A stretch of 64,000 nt of DNA from Torymus aiolomorphi (GCA_036365515.1 CM070877.1:60747975-60811974); one strand, 5' to 3'. Positions 22,428-34,762 are shown, numbered from the stretch's first letter. Numbers and translations are program-made. The notes: generated from the sequence alone by a model not told the origin.

Positions 22428-22888
22428 TGTGACGATGTCAAATGTATCGGCAGACTTAGCCGCTGTGAACACATGCTCGACCGGCTCCGCCATGTTATGC
22501 GCGCCAGCGGCGAGGATGTCGAACGGGTTGCGCACACACTCATACACACACTCTTGACACCATGGCCGAGCCGAGCGGCAACATAACACACGCGAGAGAG
22601 AGAGATGCGCGAGGGGGAAGGGGCCGAGAGAGAGCAGGCGCACAAGGGAATCGCGTAACCCGGTGAGCGGCGTCGAGAGCCGACGTCACGAGCGTGCGAT
22701 GTGAACGATAGCGGTAGAGGCGAAGACTGAGCGCCGCGCAACTAGTCCGCGCAGGGAGAATAGTGGGAGTACGCAGGAGCATACGTAAGAGATACACGAT
22801 TACGCAGCAGCAAGATAGGCGCGGGGAGAGAGGGAGAAAGCAGTGGAGAGGGAAGCCGCTGGTGAGGATACTGCAGGCAGGCAGGTGC
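22428..22888 (+). mobile_element. Truncated 3' LTR of Gypsy-A
   Basis: It matches the 5' LTR from TGTGACGATG through the GA-rich part, across the empty foldback site CGACG (22681-22685), and on to GGCAGGTGC. It then stops matching at 22888. About 700 bases of LTR are missing, replaced by AT-rich DNA. Confidence 0.9.
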
Positions 22889-23735
22889 AATAATTATTGT
22901 CTAAGTAATTAGTCGATATTAAAATATATAAGGAAAAAAGGAAGATTTAGTCGCTACTAAGAAATACGAGTTGGTTTGAAAAAAAAAAAAACCTAGATCT
23001 ATCAAACATTTTCTAGAAATATTTAACAGAATTGATCACCTTTTTCAAATAAAAGAGACGTAAACGTATTCGGAACTGCTGGTCGAGATCTTTTGAATAC
23101 CAAATACAAGATCTCTTCAGTTTCATACCGAAAACATGGTAGCGCCTACACTACTGAGTCGCATAGGCAACCAGTCTAGAGCACCAAAGACCACTAGTGG
23201 CAGCACCAACCGCGACGAATGCGCCTGTCAAATGCAACCTACTACTACGGTACGCATAGGCTTTTACATTGGCGCCCGCGGGTAAATCATCTTCATTTCA
23301 AAGGGGGAGCGCCATTTGTTATCAAGGCAGCCATTTCTCCAGTGCGCCAGGTAAACCCAACGGCTGCACACACTATCATCTACCCTTACCATTTCTCATT
23401 AAACCACGCAGTAAAGGGAATGCTGTATACGTGTCTTATCAAAAAAGGGGAAAAATTAAAAATTCAAATCAGAAAGACAGATACTCAAACCAAACGTATA
23501 AATAAAATAAAGGAGTCAATTAAAGTTCGTAGCCAATTAAAAGCGCGTAAAATTTTTTTTTTCACCGCGCAAACAGAAGAGAAATGCGGTATAAAGCTAG
23601 GTAAATATTAAACAGCATAAAACTACTTAAATAATAAGACAACGGAATTTAAGGCCTTGATAAAATATAACAATAATAGTATACTAAAATAATTGTGTAA
23701 ATAAACAATAAGATATAAGAAACAAATCTAAACGA
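22889..23735. other. Region before envelope remnant; possible primer-binding site
   Basis: At 23261-23281 a TTTTACA end is followed by TTGGCGCCCGCGG, which resembles an LTR end plus primer-binding site. A match to the downstream LTR-like region was not found. An open frame at 23219-23611 crosses this site and looks noncoding. Confidence 0.35.
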
Positions 23736-25564
23736 ATGCAAAAATGTGTTCACAGAACCTTGGTCACCAAAGCAGCATCGAAGGATGACTTCGTAAGGTC
23801 AATCCTTGGAAGCCCAGGAATTATCATCGAAGAGCGAGAAATATTAGCCACCACAAGCATGACATGGAAAATAATACAACAGGTGAACGTCGAACCTCTT
23901 CTATCGGAGGGAGAAAAATTAATGAAAGCCTGGAGATCTCTAACACAGTTATGCAGCCATAACAATGGCGCTTGCCGACACCAGCAACAGTTAAAGAACG
24001 CATACTACCAAATCATAAGCAGCAATAAAGATGTTGATAGGGTATTGGAATTAGTGCAGGGACATAAAGCACAAGACTCAACCTGATCCAAGAGAGTACT
24101 AATTTCAGCAGTGGGGAAGGTCAGTCGATATTTGTTCGGAACCCTCGATGAAGCATCAGAGGCTGAAATAAAGAGCCTCATAGAAGGATCCAACAACAAT
24201 ACCAACCGGCTCTCAAACTTACTAGCCAATCAAACTGGAGTAATATACAAGGAATTCGGAATGATACAAAATAAGCTCGAAGAACTCGACAGAAAGACAC
24301 AGTTAATTAACCAACAGGAACGAAAATCGTAACAGAACGCGGCATTCGCGATAGCCATGCAACTGTTTGAGGAAAGCGTGTTCCAATACGAAATGGATAC
24401 GCAAATCCTGACAGATGCCATCTTATTCGGGCTTCAAGGAATTATGCACCATCGATTCCTCAGTTTTACGCAAATCAAGGATACAGCCGCAGTAATATCT
24501 AAATCAGTGACAGAGGCTGCCTTTCCCATCGAAGGGGAAGAGAGCATCATATATAAACTAATGAAAATATCAGACGTAACAATACTATTACACCGCGCCA
24601 AATTAGTTTATTATATCTCGCTTCCATTAATCGATTATAGCACTTACCAATTATTTCAAGCATCGCCCTTACCGGTCCGACAGCATATGGCTCGGATAAC
24701 TTCGCATATATTTGGTCCAGTTCAAAATACTTCGCGATTAACTCGAATAAAAACGCATATATAAATATAAATGGGGAATCCCTAAGTAAATGTAAAAAAT
24801 TAAATAATCGCTATATTTGCCAGGAAACCGAACCTAGTCGTCCGTTAAACGAATACGCTGAATGCGAGGTAAAACTAGCAGCAAAAATTGGCATTCGCGA
24901 TTGGTCCCAATGTGAAATAAGACTCGTAAAACTCGACACCACCTTCTGGGCCCGGTTAAGTTCTCCAAATAGTTGGGTATTCTCAACCAAAGGGCGCGAC
25001 GAAGTAACAATTAGCTGTAAACGTTCAGCCAATATAAACATCAACATTGAAGGATTAGGTATGCTAAAACTACCGACGGGCTGTGCAGCGCGATCGGACT
25101 CAGTAGGACTAATGGCCGCACGGGAAATCGTCACAAATTTCATGATACGGGCGTTTAACGAAGTAACGATAAATATATCATAGATCCTTTGTGATTCTAA
25201 TATCATGGAAAACACCCTCATTGACCTCAAAACGTCAGAGTTGTCACCAGCAAATGGAGCAACGACACGCGCGTTAAAATCAGGAAAAGACTTACGCGAA
25301 ATAATTAACAAAGCGCGAGCCCTAGGTCAATACAGGACCATGACAAATGAACTAGCAACATTCAGAAATGTAGTTACATATTCTGGAAGCTCCTTAATTA
25401 TACTCATTGCAATAATAATAATAATTATCTGGAAAGTACCAGCCAAAAGGGGAGCCCCTCTACTAACCAAAATGAGACTATTTTCAGACATCGATACCCC
25501 GAAGGTGCCAACCGGCAGTCAAGGACACCAGGGTCAGGTTTACTACTCGTCAACCACGGGTTGA
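23736..25564 (+). pseudogene. env: Errantivirus/Gypsy-type envelope glycoprotein relic
   Basis: Insect errantiviruses carry an envelope related to the baculovirus F fusion protein. The first part runs 23736-24086. A TGA at 24084 lies at the expected proteolytic cleavage region, directly followed by basic residues and a hydrophobic fusion-peptide-like stretch (24111 on). More stops occur at 24330 and 24762, all in one phase. A phase change then leads to a cysteine-bearing ectodomain part and a C-terminal segment (25205-25564). That segment holds a strongly hydrophobic, isoleucine-rich membrane helix near 25380-25435 and a short tail. No gag or pol lies beside it. At least three stops and one frameshift make it dead. 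Confidence 0.8.
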
Positions 25565-25899
25565 GTATTCAGTCTGCCTAATCTAGACATCATCGACGCT
25601 CTGGGTGACTATGCTCCTCGCCTACCAAGGGCACCGAGACAGAAGAACACAAGCCTAGCCATTTGATCAATGTCAAAAAAAAAAAAAAAAATACAATAAT
25701 AATAATAATCAAAATATATTACATTCTTCATTATATTGCAAATAAAAAGAGAGAGAGGTAGAACGAGCAGGTAGAATTGTAAAAATAGGGATACCGTCGC
25801 AAACATCTCACTACACACTACACTCATTGTAACACATAACGCATCTACCCTAGCTTAGAAAATATGTAAAACTCCCAGCCGCTAAATCGAACCAACCTA
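25565..25899. other. No gene; simple sequence
   Basis: Contains an A-run near 25675-25692, AAT repeats and AGAGAG tracts. It may be the untranslated tail of the envelope element. Confidence 0.5.
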
Positions 25900-25985
25900 C
25901 GCAACCAACAACCTACGCAACCAACAACCTACGCAACCAACAACCTACGCAACCAACAACCTATGCAACCAACAATCTACGCAAA
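25893..25985. repeat. 16-bp tandem repeat (CCTACGCAACCAACAA)
   Basis: Five to six copies, with the last ones slightly diverged (CTATGC, TCTACGC). Confidence 0.85.
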
Positions 25986-25999
25986 AAAAAGAAATTTTT

Positions 26000-26553
26000 T
26001 ACGGACTTGTTTTTGATCGCCCAGGTGTGCGATCCCGCAGCCTCGAACGTATTACGAGTGAGGACTCTCCACAGACAAGTTCAAACGCGCATAAGTGCAA
26101 TTCAGCACACTTCGAGCGGCGCATCGGAACGTGCCCAAAAGCAATGTCAGCTCGTGGAAAATCACGGTAACCACGTGCCACTTATTCCCCCTCCTAGGTC
26201 TATAATTAAGGTGGGAGAATACATTGGTTGACTATAAAAACCAGGGAACGCAGCCCCGCGGCAGCAGCAGAGAGGTACAGAACGAGAAAGAACGACCGCG
26301 TCGATAGACGACCTCACCAGGCAACCAGGAACTGACCAGCCACCCACGAGTCCGCCAGACCATGTAACGAGACAGCCGCATCGCGAAACCAATTCCCTAG
26401 GCATACTATCTACCTCTCTCTCACGCGAATACCAGTATATTCAATAAACAAACATTTTACCGATAATCCACCGTAGTTCGTGTAATTATTCGTTTCTTCG
26501 AGTGTAACCTCGAGGTGACCGAGAACCAAACGAATACCCTCCACACGTAACAA
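26000..26553 (+). mobile_element. LTR-like promoter region after the envelope relic
   Basis: A TATA-like ACTATAAAAACC is near 26231, followed by GC-richer transcribed-looking DNA, AATAAACAAAC near 26440 and a possible LTR end GTAACA at about 26553. This order fits the U3-R-U5 of a 3' LTR for the envelope element. The start and a partner LTR were not located. Confidence 0.45.
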
Positions 26554-27050
26554 TACTTGAATCAGCTCCAAAGTTAAAAAGGAAGAGTTATGGATTATTG
26601 TTCTGATTATTGACTAATATTTATTGTCTATTGATTATTATCTATTGATTATTGTACATTGATTATTGCCTATTAATTATTAAATATTGAAATTGAATAT
26701 TAATTATTAACTATTGATGCCACTATTGAGTATTGACCGTTACTGTTAAGAACTGATTGTTACTCTTGAACTTTGGCTGTTATTATTGAAAATTTGCCGT
26801 CTTGATTAAAAATTAAACTACCTTTTTATTATTATTGAATATTACAATAAAAAGATTATACTATCATTATTAAAAATTTATTATGAAAATATTTAATTAT
26901 TATTACTGACAATTTATTCTGACTGTTAAATATTTATAAAATTGTACTTACATTTATGATTAATTTCTTATATTTAATATTATTTATCATTATTTATTAT
27001 TATTTATTATTTCATTTAAAAAGTCATTAGAGTGATTTAAATAATAGTAG
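26554..27050. repeat. Degenerate ATTGATTATT-type repeat
   Basis: Words such as ATTGATTATTG, TATTGAATATT and ATTATTTATT recur irregularly for about 450 bases. No gene is seen. Confidence 0.6.
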
Positions 27051-27054
27051 AAAA

Positions 27055-29047
27055 ATAGAGCATGAAAATATAGAGCAGGTAATTTATGAAAATACTCGTG
27101 GTGGTAGACCTAGAATTAGACTTACTTCTGAGAAAGAAAGGGATTATCGGAAACGGCAACGGATTTCAGAAAATGAAAGAAAAAGACGATGCCCGGAACA
27201 TACCCGTGATAATGTCAATAATAATTCAAATACATCTGAACTTCATAATAATTCATTAAATTCAGCTGAAAGAAGTAGACACTGTAGGAAAAGATATCGT
27301 AATAGAGAGAATGGTGATCAGGAAAGAGAATTCCAAAATCGTCGACGTGAACGAAATGCAGATTTCTGGAACAAAATAGTAGTGTTAATGAACATTATTT
27401 AGGTGAAATGGATGTTTATGAAGTCATTGTAATGCGAAACATTTTACTGCAGAGAAAGTATTCAACAAGGGTAATACATTTAATGAATGGTGTGATCATG
27501 GGTCTGTCAAACTAGAAGCAATCGCAGATTTTCCAGATAATTTACGTTTATTATTTGAAAATAATCATCAAAAAAGTAAAGCATTGTTCGAACTGTTTTG
27601 GAATTACAATAGTTCATTTTCATTTGCATTGTTTAATGCCAATGTCGTTAATATTCCTACAATAGGAAGAGTATTGTTTCAAGTATTGTATTCTCCGTAT
27701 TGTTTCTCTATATCCATCGGAAAATGATGATCCTAAATTTAATATGGTCAGCTTTTTATTGTAGATCATCAAGCAGCTATTATTGTAGAATTGCGGCTAC
27801 CGTAGGAACTGACAGAAATAATGTATAGTTTAGAACAAATGATAAGACAATATAATTTATTTGCCAAGTCATAGCACTGTGAATGATATCGATGAATTTA
27901 TTTCTGCTGAAATTCCTGATTCTGAAACCGATTTAATATTGTATAACACTGCGGTTAATAGTATGATTCATGGTCCATGTGATAGCAGATATATCATTGA
28001 CGGTCACTGTTCGAAACATTACACAAAAGAATTTCGAGAGGAAACTATAATATGATGTGATGGATATCCGAATTATAAACAAAGAAATGATGGGAAAAGA
28101 ATTATGCGTGGAAATCAAATTGTAGATAATCGATTTGTAGTACCATATTGTCCTGGGTTATTACGCATATTCAATTTTTATATAAACGTTGAAGTATATT
28201 TTGTATAAATATATTTGTATAAATATATTTATAAAGGTTAAGATGGTGCAAATATCATAGTTGAAGAGTCAAATAACGAGAGGGCATTTAATCACGATGA
28301 AGTTCGTAGTTTCATAGAAACGCGATATGTTAGTCCAGGTGAAGCATGTTATCGTATCTTAAGTAAACCATCGCAGTGTAAAAATTATAGTCTCATACAT
28401 TCAGCAGTTCATTAGCCACAACAACAGTCAATTATAATTCATGATATTAATGGTGATGTAGCAGTGGAGGCTGCATTAAATGGAAGCAGTACGTTATTAC
28501 CTTATTTTGATTTGAATAAACAAGATTTTTCAGATGGATAATACACTTATACTGAGATTCCGGATCATTATGTTTTTAAACAACATAATGAAAATGGTAA
28601 TAAAATTTATAGATAGTCAAATCTCATTATAATTGTATTGGACGTATGTATTCAGTAAGTCCAAGTCAGGTAGAGTTACTTCTATTAAGATTAGTTTTAT
28701 TAAATTGTAGAGGCGCAAAGAGTTTTGATGAATCAAAAAATGTAAACGGTGTTCAGCATATGACGTTTTCGAAAGCTTACTTATCGTTAGGTCTTATAGA
28801 TGATGATGAGGAATGGAGTTGAACGATGCTGGAAGCTGTAAGTTGGATGTTGCCAGGTTGTATATGTCTGTTATTTGTTCGTATTTTGATTCATTGTCAA
28901 CCTATGCATTCAGACGAACTTTGGGAGAATTTTGAAGATGCTTTATCAGAAGACTTTCTAAGATTATATGGAGATCATGCGAGAGCTTACAATTTAACTT
29001 ATTCCATTATTTGTGATACGTTGATAGCGGCAGGCAATAATATTTGA
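27055..29047 (+). pseudogene. Helitron Rep/helicase protein relic
   Basis: Helitrons move by rolling-circle replication with a Rep-helicase protein. Here the basic N-terminus (about 27090-27370) and the Helitron-like N region (27440-27850) are readable only by changing phase. A stretch with EIPDSETD and MIHGPC (27861-28055) then follows, and a VVPYCPGL...INVEV block lies at 28138-28196. Further matching blocks (RYVSPGEAC near 28325; SPSQVELLLLRL near 28658; MLEAVSWMLPG from 28826) end at 29047. No HUH-type Rep active site is visible between about 27750 and 27861, and the helicase motor with its P-loop is absent. Many stops and shifts mark an old, truncated copy. Confidence 0.85.
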
Positions 29048-29330
29048 ATATGATAGTCGAAGAACAGAAATGAAACATTTTATTTTAAGTATAGCATTGT
29101 AGTTGATTGAAAACAAAAAACATGAGTTAGAAAGGATTAAAACTGACCATGCTGAAAAGTTATAATGTTGTAAGCGGAGGTAAATTAAAAAAGTAAATAT
29201 TTTTTAAAACATGCTGTAAAGCTGTACAGGGAATAAAACAAAAAAACAATTAGAATATATAATTATGTATTTATAAATTACAAATAAAGATGAGTTCGTA
29301 CTATTTATTTTTTTATTTATTTAATTGTAG
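29048..29330. other. No recognised feature
   Basis: AT-rich DNA between the Helitron relic and the Penelope-like fragment. Confidence 0.5.
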
Positions 29331-29339
29331 ATTTAATAT

Positions 29340-29690
29340 ATTAGATTGAATAAATAAAATACATTAACGTAGTTGTCGAGTAAACTGTGCTCTCGCCGAA
29401 TGGTCAAGTCTCTTTCTGATAGCATAATCGTGTTCATATAATCTTTTTTTGAATTTTCTTTTCGAAGTGCCTACGTAAGAGGCCTTGCAATCTTTGCAAT
29501 TAATTTTGTAAACTATATTTGAAGTGTTTTTTTTTGCACAATTTATCCTGGCCTAGTTTTATGAGACTATTGAATTTATTTATATTGCTATTGATAATCA
29601 TTGGTTTTTGAAATTTTCTATTTTTAAGGGCTTTACTAATATTGCGTAGTTCAATTTTATAATGTACGGTAAGACAACAAATTTACGAAT
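29340..29690 (-). pseudogene. Penelope-like element GIY-YIG endonuclease fragment
   Basis: On the minus strand the frame reads VYKINCKDCKASYVG followed by KRLYEH and a basic stretch. This is the GIY-YIG nuclease that ends Penelope-like retroelement proteins: it nicks target DNA to start reverse transcription. An upstream helical part is joined only loosely and the reverse transcriptase is absent, so this is a 5'-truncated copy. It is too short and interrupted to be a functional gene. Confidence 0.75.
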
Positions 29691-29894
29691 CTTGTAGTCA
29701 CACATTGACACACACATTCACACTTCCCCATCTAATGTTGGTGTCTTCCTCACGTCGGCCTTTCTGTCTGCTCCCGAGCGATCGCCTCGATCGCGCCTCT
29801 TTTTGAATTTTTGAATTTGTGAACATATACGCGCAGTTCTAACTATCCTTTAATTTACCCCTTCCTTTATTCACATTTTTCCGTTTGATTTCTT

Positions 29895-30262
29895 CGAAAC
29901 AGTATATAAAGCCCAATTTTCGCCGCTCTCGCTTAGTCAGGATGTGCTCGATGCAGAGAGTAACGGTAAGAATTGCGTTTTTCCATATGTTTTTAGTCAG
30001 CTAATGACATTTTCAATAAGTTATATAGCTATGATTATTATATATTGACGAAGTAACGCCTAAGTTACTATGTAATTCTCATAATTTTAATCAATTAATC
30101 AAAGTCAATTAATCAATTTTGCACCGGCTTAATATATAATTTATTTTTATTATTATTCATACAACTTTATTGTTATTTCATATGTAGCCCTGATGAAGAC
30201 AGTCAACAAAACTGTCGAAATGTCGGATTTGAATTTCCAAATCATTAATAAAATGGTTCGAA
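29895..30262 (+). other. TATA, intron-like segment and hammerhead-like core
   Basis: A TATA-like GTATATAAAGC is at about 29901. A possible donor (ACG/GTAAGA at 29969) and acceptor (CATATGTAG ending 30187) bound about 220 AT-rich bases. Just after the acceptor come CTGATGA (30190-30196), a 6-bp stem GACAGT/ACTGTC with a 7-base loop, and GAAA (30217-30220). This is the catalytic-core order of a hammerhead ribozyme, which Penelope-like elements carry in their pseudo-LTRs. I cannot see convincing stems I and III, so self-cleavage is doubtful. Confidence 0.45.
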
Positions 30263-30309
30263 GTAATCGATCGAGTAAATTATTTATCTTAAATACGTAA
30301 TTCAAAGTA

Positions 30310-31347
30310 GCTTTCTTTTAGTTGACACACGACAGCACATTGCGAGTGCGAGAGAGAGGACACGCGTATAAGAGAGAGAGTGTCAACGAGAATACGGGGT
30401 TAGGTTTATGAGAGAGCTATATATATAGTAGGCGAGAGTCCGGTAAGGCGAAGCTAGGACCAATATGGCTGTATGAATGTGTGTGCATGGGAGCATGTAT
30501 GAGTACCGAGGCGATACGAGTCGTACAAAAGGCGCGAAATACGAGCGTCCCGAGAACACATAAGAGGGAGTCGCCAGAGCCCCGCACCCGCACCAGCAGC
30601 TGAGGATCACCAGTTCCTGAGGTGTGAAGCCGAGTAGCTCGGACGCCCCCGAGCCGGACATGAGGCACGCCTCGATGCATATAAATGCTGCACAGTAAAT
30701 GGCCCCGGCCCAACCACATTAAAAGCCTGCTGCTGCTATCGAAAAGTGCCAAGCCGAGACGTTGCCGATTGTACCGGCCGGACATGCCGAGCTGCGATTC
30801 GACAACAGCTCTTCGACCACCAACGGAGCGAGCGACAAGGCGAAGGTCGCTCACTCTCTGTCTGACCGCGAGATTAGCCGGACGCGCGCGTGTTGAACAC
30901 GGTACGCCTTGTATTAAGGTAATTGTTCGTGTGCGACTTCCAGCCGATCATCATTACCCGCAATTCACGCCTTTCGTTTCGCGAAGCTCAACGAGACTCT
31001 CGCGTAGAGTCCTGCATGTGCAAGTGTGTATAACTATGAGCGAGCCGAGGGTCCTGGTGGAGCCTCGCCGTCAGCGTCACGAACGAGCGAAATTCCAAAA
31101 GGTAGGAGATTAATATTTGGCCTACGCGCGAAACAACAAAGTCGCTTGCATCGCATATTTCAATATGCCCGTAACTCACGTAACTGTATTTTTGCTAGTC
31201 GGTACAGAAGTACCATAATTTATGTAAATTCGGTATAATAATTGTGTATGAAGTAATGATAATAAACTCTTATATGATTTTAAGTAATGTATATCGTTGG
31301 CTTATTACTTAGGTAAATGTTGAGAGAATAGGCAAACCACCACATTA
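30310..31347 (+). other. GC-rich promoter-like segment, perhaps an LTR
   Basis: This kilobase is GC-rich and GA-rich. It has a TATA-like CATATAAATGC near 30679, possible donors (AAG/GTAATT near 30917; AAG/GTAGGA near 31098) and AATAAACTC near 31260. That is the layout of an LTR or of a host promoter with a 5' untranslated exon. The open frames inside have no recognisable domain and I do not call them genes. Confidence 0.35.
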
Positions 31348-32089
31348 CAGATTATATAATCCGCTCAAAAAGTTATTGTCCCACCCAGCGTGAGCAAAAC
31401 ATGCATGGCAGGCAAGAGAGATTAGAAACTTTTGCTTACGATTACCAGTCGACAACTACCTTAAGGGTTAAAATGATGAAAAAATCGAAATTTTTTTTAT
31501 TGCATTTTTAGTTTAAAAATTTCTTTGAAAATATGCTGCCGCAACCCGTTTTTCGAAATTCGATTTCGTTTTTATTGGGAATAAAAAATGTAAAACGGAA
31601 AAAATCTAAAAGTTGTTGAACTGTTTTCAATGTTGAAAATAATCATTCACATTCTGATAAATTTTTAATTAAAGGGTTGAGTACCGTTGAAAATGATTAA
31701 AAATTTAATTTCAAGAAAAAACCATGAATATCAAGGAGCGCTGGAGCGCTCCGAAGGCAAGTAACAGTCAAATGCAGAAGAGGCCTAAGGAGTGAGCCCG
31801 TGCACTATATTCTTTGATATGAGTGCGCGAAAACTTTGATCGCGTTGTATTTTATCTATACAGAATATAAATATTTAGCTATACACTTGTTGAAATCTAT
31901 GTTCATTAATTAAACTAGAGAAATTTAAAGGTTTTATTCAAAAATATTGTCTCATTTAAGAGATATTAAGTATCAAAGAATCAGACTGGTCGATTCCAAT
32001 CTTTAAATTTTTTCCTTTTCTTTCATCAGACCTACATCCGCTTCCGATCACGTGATATATATAACGTCACGTGACCCCATACGACCCAG

Positions 32090-32090
<1 letters not shown>
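31348..32090. other. No recognised feature
   Basis: AT-rich. TTAAGGG words at 31454 and 31672 precede similar sequence and resemble the end of the TTAA element at 48692, so old fragments of that family are possible. Confidence 0.4.

Positions 32091-32095
<5 letters not shown>

Positions 32096-32177
<82 letters not shown>
32096..32177. repeat. (TA)n microsatellite
   Basis: About 40 uninterrupted TA units. The long tyrosine-isoleucine frame across it is not a gene. Confidence 0.97.
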
Positions 32178-32179
<2 letters not shown>

Positions 32180-32462
32180 GAGGATATTAAATAATTATTA
32201 ATTATTATTAATAATAATAATAATTTATTAATTATCAATTTTTCCTGTAATATATCAAATTTAAAATTATTTGAAACTGTTTCCAAGTATTTAAAACTAT
32301 TAAAAACTGTTTGAAACTGTTACAAAGTATTATAATTTGAAAAAATGTGTCCAAAATCGTACATTTTGTAACACTTATAAACAGTTTTAAACAGTTCTAA
32401 ATAGTTATAAATAATTTTTAACAGTTATTAACTGTTATTAACATTTAAAATTTACGACAGGG

Positions 32463-32734
32463 TTGGTACAGAGTTTGACACATGTCGAGGAAGAGGAAGG
32501 GGGGTGGGAGAGGGTTGGAGGGAGAGAGAGAGTGTGTGAGGGGGTGGGAGATAGATTATACAGAAAAAACTGATACTTGCCTTATTTTATACTTTCGTAG
32601 AAAGTTTTATTAACAATACTATTTGTTTTATTGCGATTGTTTTAAAAAAATATTTTTAGGCTCTCGTTAAAGTTCTTGGTACAGAGTTTGACACATTTCG
32701 AGGGAGAGGAAGGGAGGGTGGGAGGGAGGGAGGG
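32463..32734. repeat. Direct duplication with GGTACAGAGTTTGACACA
   Basis: Two copies of about 57 bases start near 32463 and 32678. Both run from GGTACAGAGTTTGACACAT into a GGGAGGG/GAGAG purine tract. Confidence 0.8.
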
Positions 32735-34420
32735 TAGTTATATAATTAAAATAATTTTCACCCATACGGGCGTAAAGTACGTAGGTACTATAAAGTTTTG
32801 TAGGAGTGTGTGAGCTATTGGGCCTCTTGGGTGTTATGTAGTACTTTATACCCGCCGGCTGAATAATTTTGAAGTTACAACGTGGGCGTAAAATGTAATT
32901 TTACACGCGAAGTACGAAAAGTTCTTATGGCCGGTACTTGATAAAATTTTCTTTAATATTTTTCGAAAATTGTATTTATTAATTTTTTTGTCCCTCTTAC
33001 ACAATTTTTTGCATAATCTTTGAATTCAAAATCAAAGTCGCTTTACCAGTAATTTTTTGAAACCGTTTTATATTTTTACGAGTAATACTCTATAAAGTGT
33101 ACTAAGTACCAACCCAATAAATTCACGATTTACCAGTACGGCGCAATATCAATTTGTTTTAGCAAAGGCAGTCAAATTTTAAGAATTCAAATTTTAATTT
33201 TAAGTTGCGTAGTGTTCATGTGAAATACTATAGAAAAGCCGGAAAGTTTCGTACAGTATGTTACATAGTTTTTTACGTATAGAAAACTTATGTTTTTGAC
33301 AGTCAGTTTTAAACATACCTATGTCACACACAAAACATACCAAAAGTCCATATATCTGTTTATTGTGTTTTAGTGTATGGTTACTGTTTGAAGAGTTAAA
33401 AATGCATTAATAGCGTGCATAAAAATGCATTAATGCGTTGGCGTTTAGAAAAAGGACGACTGATCAAGAGAAAGGTTCATCTGAGTTCATGAAAAAGACC
33501 GAACTAAAAGTGGAACACTCTAACCTGCCAAGTAAAGAATAGCCACATGTTGATGATAAAACGAAAATTTCTGCTTGTGCATGCATCAGTGTGGTCAAAA
33601 TTTTTTGAAAATATTAAGTGCTGTGAGTGAGAAGGGCAAAAGCTTAGTGCAGAATTTTCTGATGCAATTAGGCATTCTTCAAAAATAACAATGAAGTATA
33701 TATCTTGTGATTGGATGGCTAGAGAAAGTGATTTAAGCCCTCATACAGAAGCCAAACCCCACTCTCCTTATTTAGTGAATCAAAGAATTCTGAATAGTGT
33801 TAATATTCTATTCATTTAGGTCTTGCGACCGTAGAGAGACTTTATGTTATCATGAACATGCTTGCCCAAGAATGCGTTTTAATTGCAGTTGGAAGCATAA
33901 CATAAAGAAGACAGTGCCCTTAAGGATATTGTACTTAGAGCTGCTCATCAGCAAGTTCAGAAGGATAGAGACGGCTGTTATCAATGCGGTATCAGAGTAC
34001 AACAATAATAAAGACGATTGAGGCGAGGACTTTAAGAAGAAAAACACGATTACAGCTGACAGATAATGACTTACATGCAAGGGATGCACATTGACTTCAG
34101 TAAGTTTTTGAAAGAAATTCATTTAGATCAAACATTATCACCAAATCAGATTTAGATCACTGTAATTTGCTTTAGATATTCATAAAATCATTGTTTCACT
34201 TGAGATCAAACCAAAACACATTTTGAGATTATATCACTCAGGTTCACTTTTTCACTTCTATTTGATAAAAAAAATAAGTATTTCATGTATATTTGCACTA
34301 AATAAGGACTAGATACTAAATTTATTAATAGTGGTATTTTTTCTTTCACTTTTCAGCTGTAATTTCTCTAAATATTGTTATGATTTGACGCAAAATACAA
34401 CACTACTGAAATTGAAATCT
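32735..34420. other. No recognised gene
   Basis: Mostly AT-rich. Partial inverted repeats around GGGCGTAAAGTAC (32768) and AGTACTTTATACCCGCC (about 32842) suggest a small palindromic element. ORFs at 33797-34122 overlap on both strands and lack domains. Confidence 0.45.
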
Positions 34421-34424
34421 TTTG

Positions 34425-34762
34425 TATACAACTTGTTCGGAAAATGTATGCGTCTGTAAACATAATCCTGTAGAGCGCAAAATTCTAAGAAAAAAGTTCC
34501 TTTACCATTTTTTCATATGACTAGTACTTTTTTAGTAACTGATGTGTTTAAATTCTTTGTTTTTAATAGAAAATGTATACCTATGTTTATAAGATGATAT
34601 CTATGGATATACAATTCCTATTAAAAACAAACAATTTAAACACATCAGTTACTAAAAAAATACTAGTCATATGAAAAAATAGTAAAGGAACTTTTTTCTT
34701 AGAATTTTGCGCTCTACAGGATTATGTTTACAGACGCATACATTTTCCGAACAAGTTGTATA
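34425..34762. repeat. 338-bp near-perfect snapback repeat
   Basis: It begins TATACAACTTGTTCGG and ends with its complement. The arms are about 150 bases with about three mismatches by eye, and the loop is about 35-40 bases. Flanking TA on each side fits a TA target duplication as in Tc1/mariner-type MITEs. A transcript would fold into a long hairpin. Confidence 0.93.

Larger units (their letters stand above)
9823..22888 (+). mobile_element. Degraded Ty3/Gypsy LTR retrotransposon (Gypsy-A)
   Basis: Order: 5' LTR (TGTGAC...GTCACA, split by a foldback), primer-binding site, repeat-rich leader, gag, linker ORF, pol, a second zinc-knuckle ORF, G-tract, truncated 3' LTR. The two LTRs share their first 260 or so bases at roughly 93% by eye. 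Several stops and frameshifts in gag and pol make it inactive. The 3' LTR stops abruptly at 22888, so no target duplication can be checked. Confidence 0.93.

Noticed and set aside
23219..23611. 130-codon ORF upstream of the envelope relic
   Set aside because: It crosses an LTR-end/primer-binding-like site and ends in lysine-rich low complexity.
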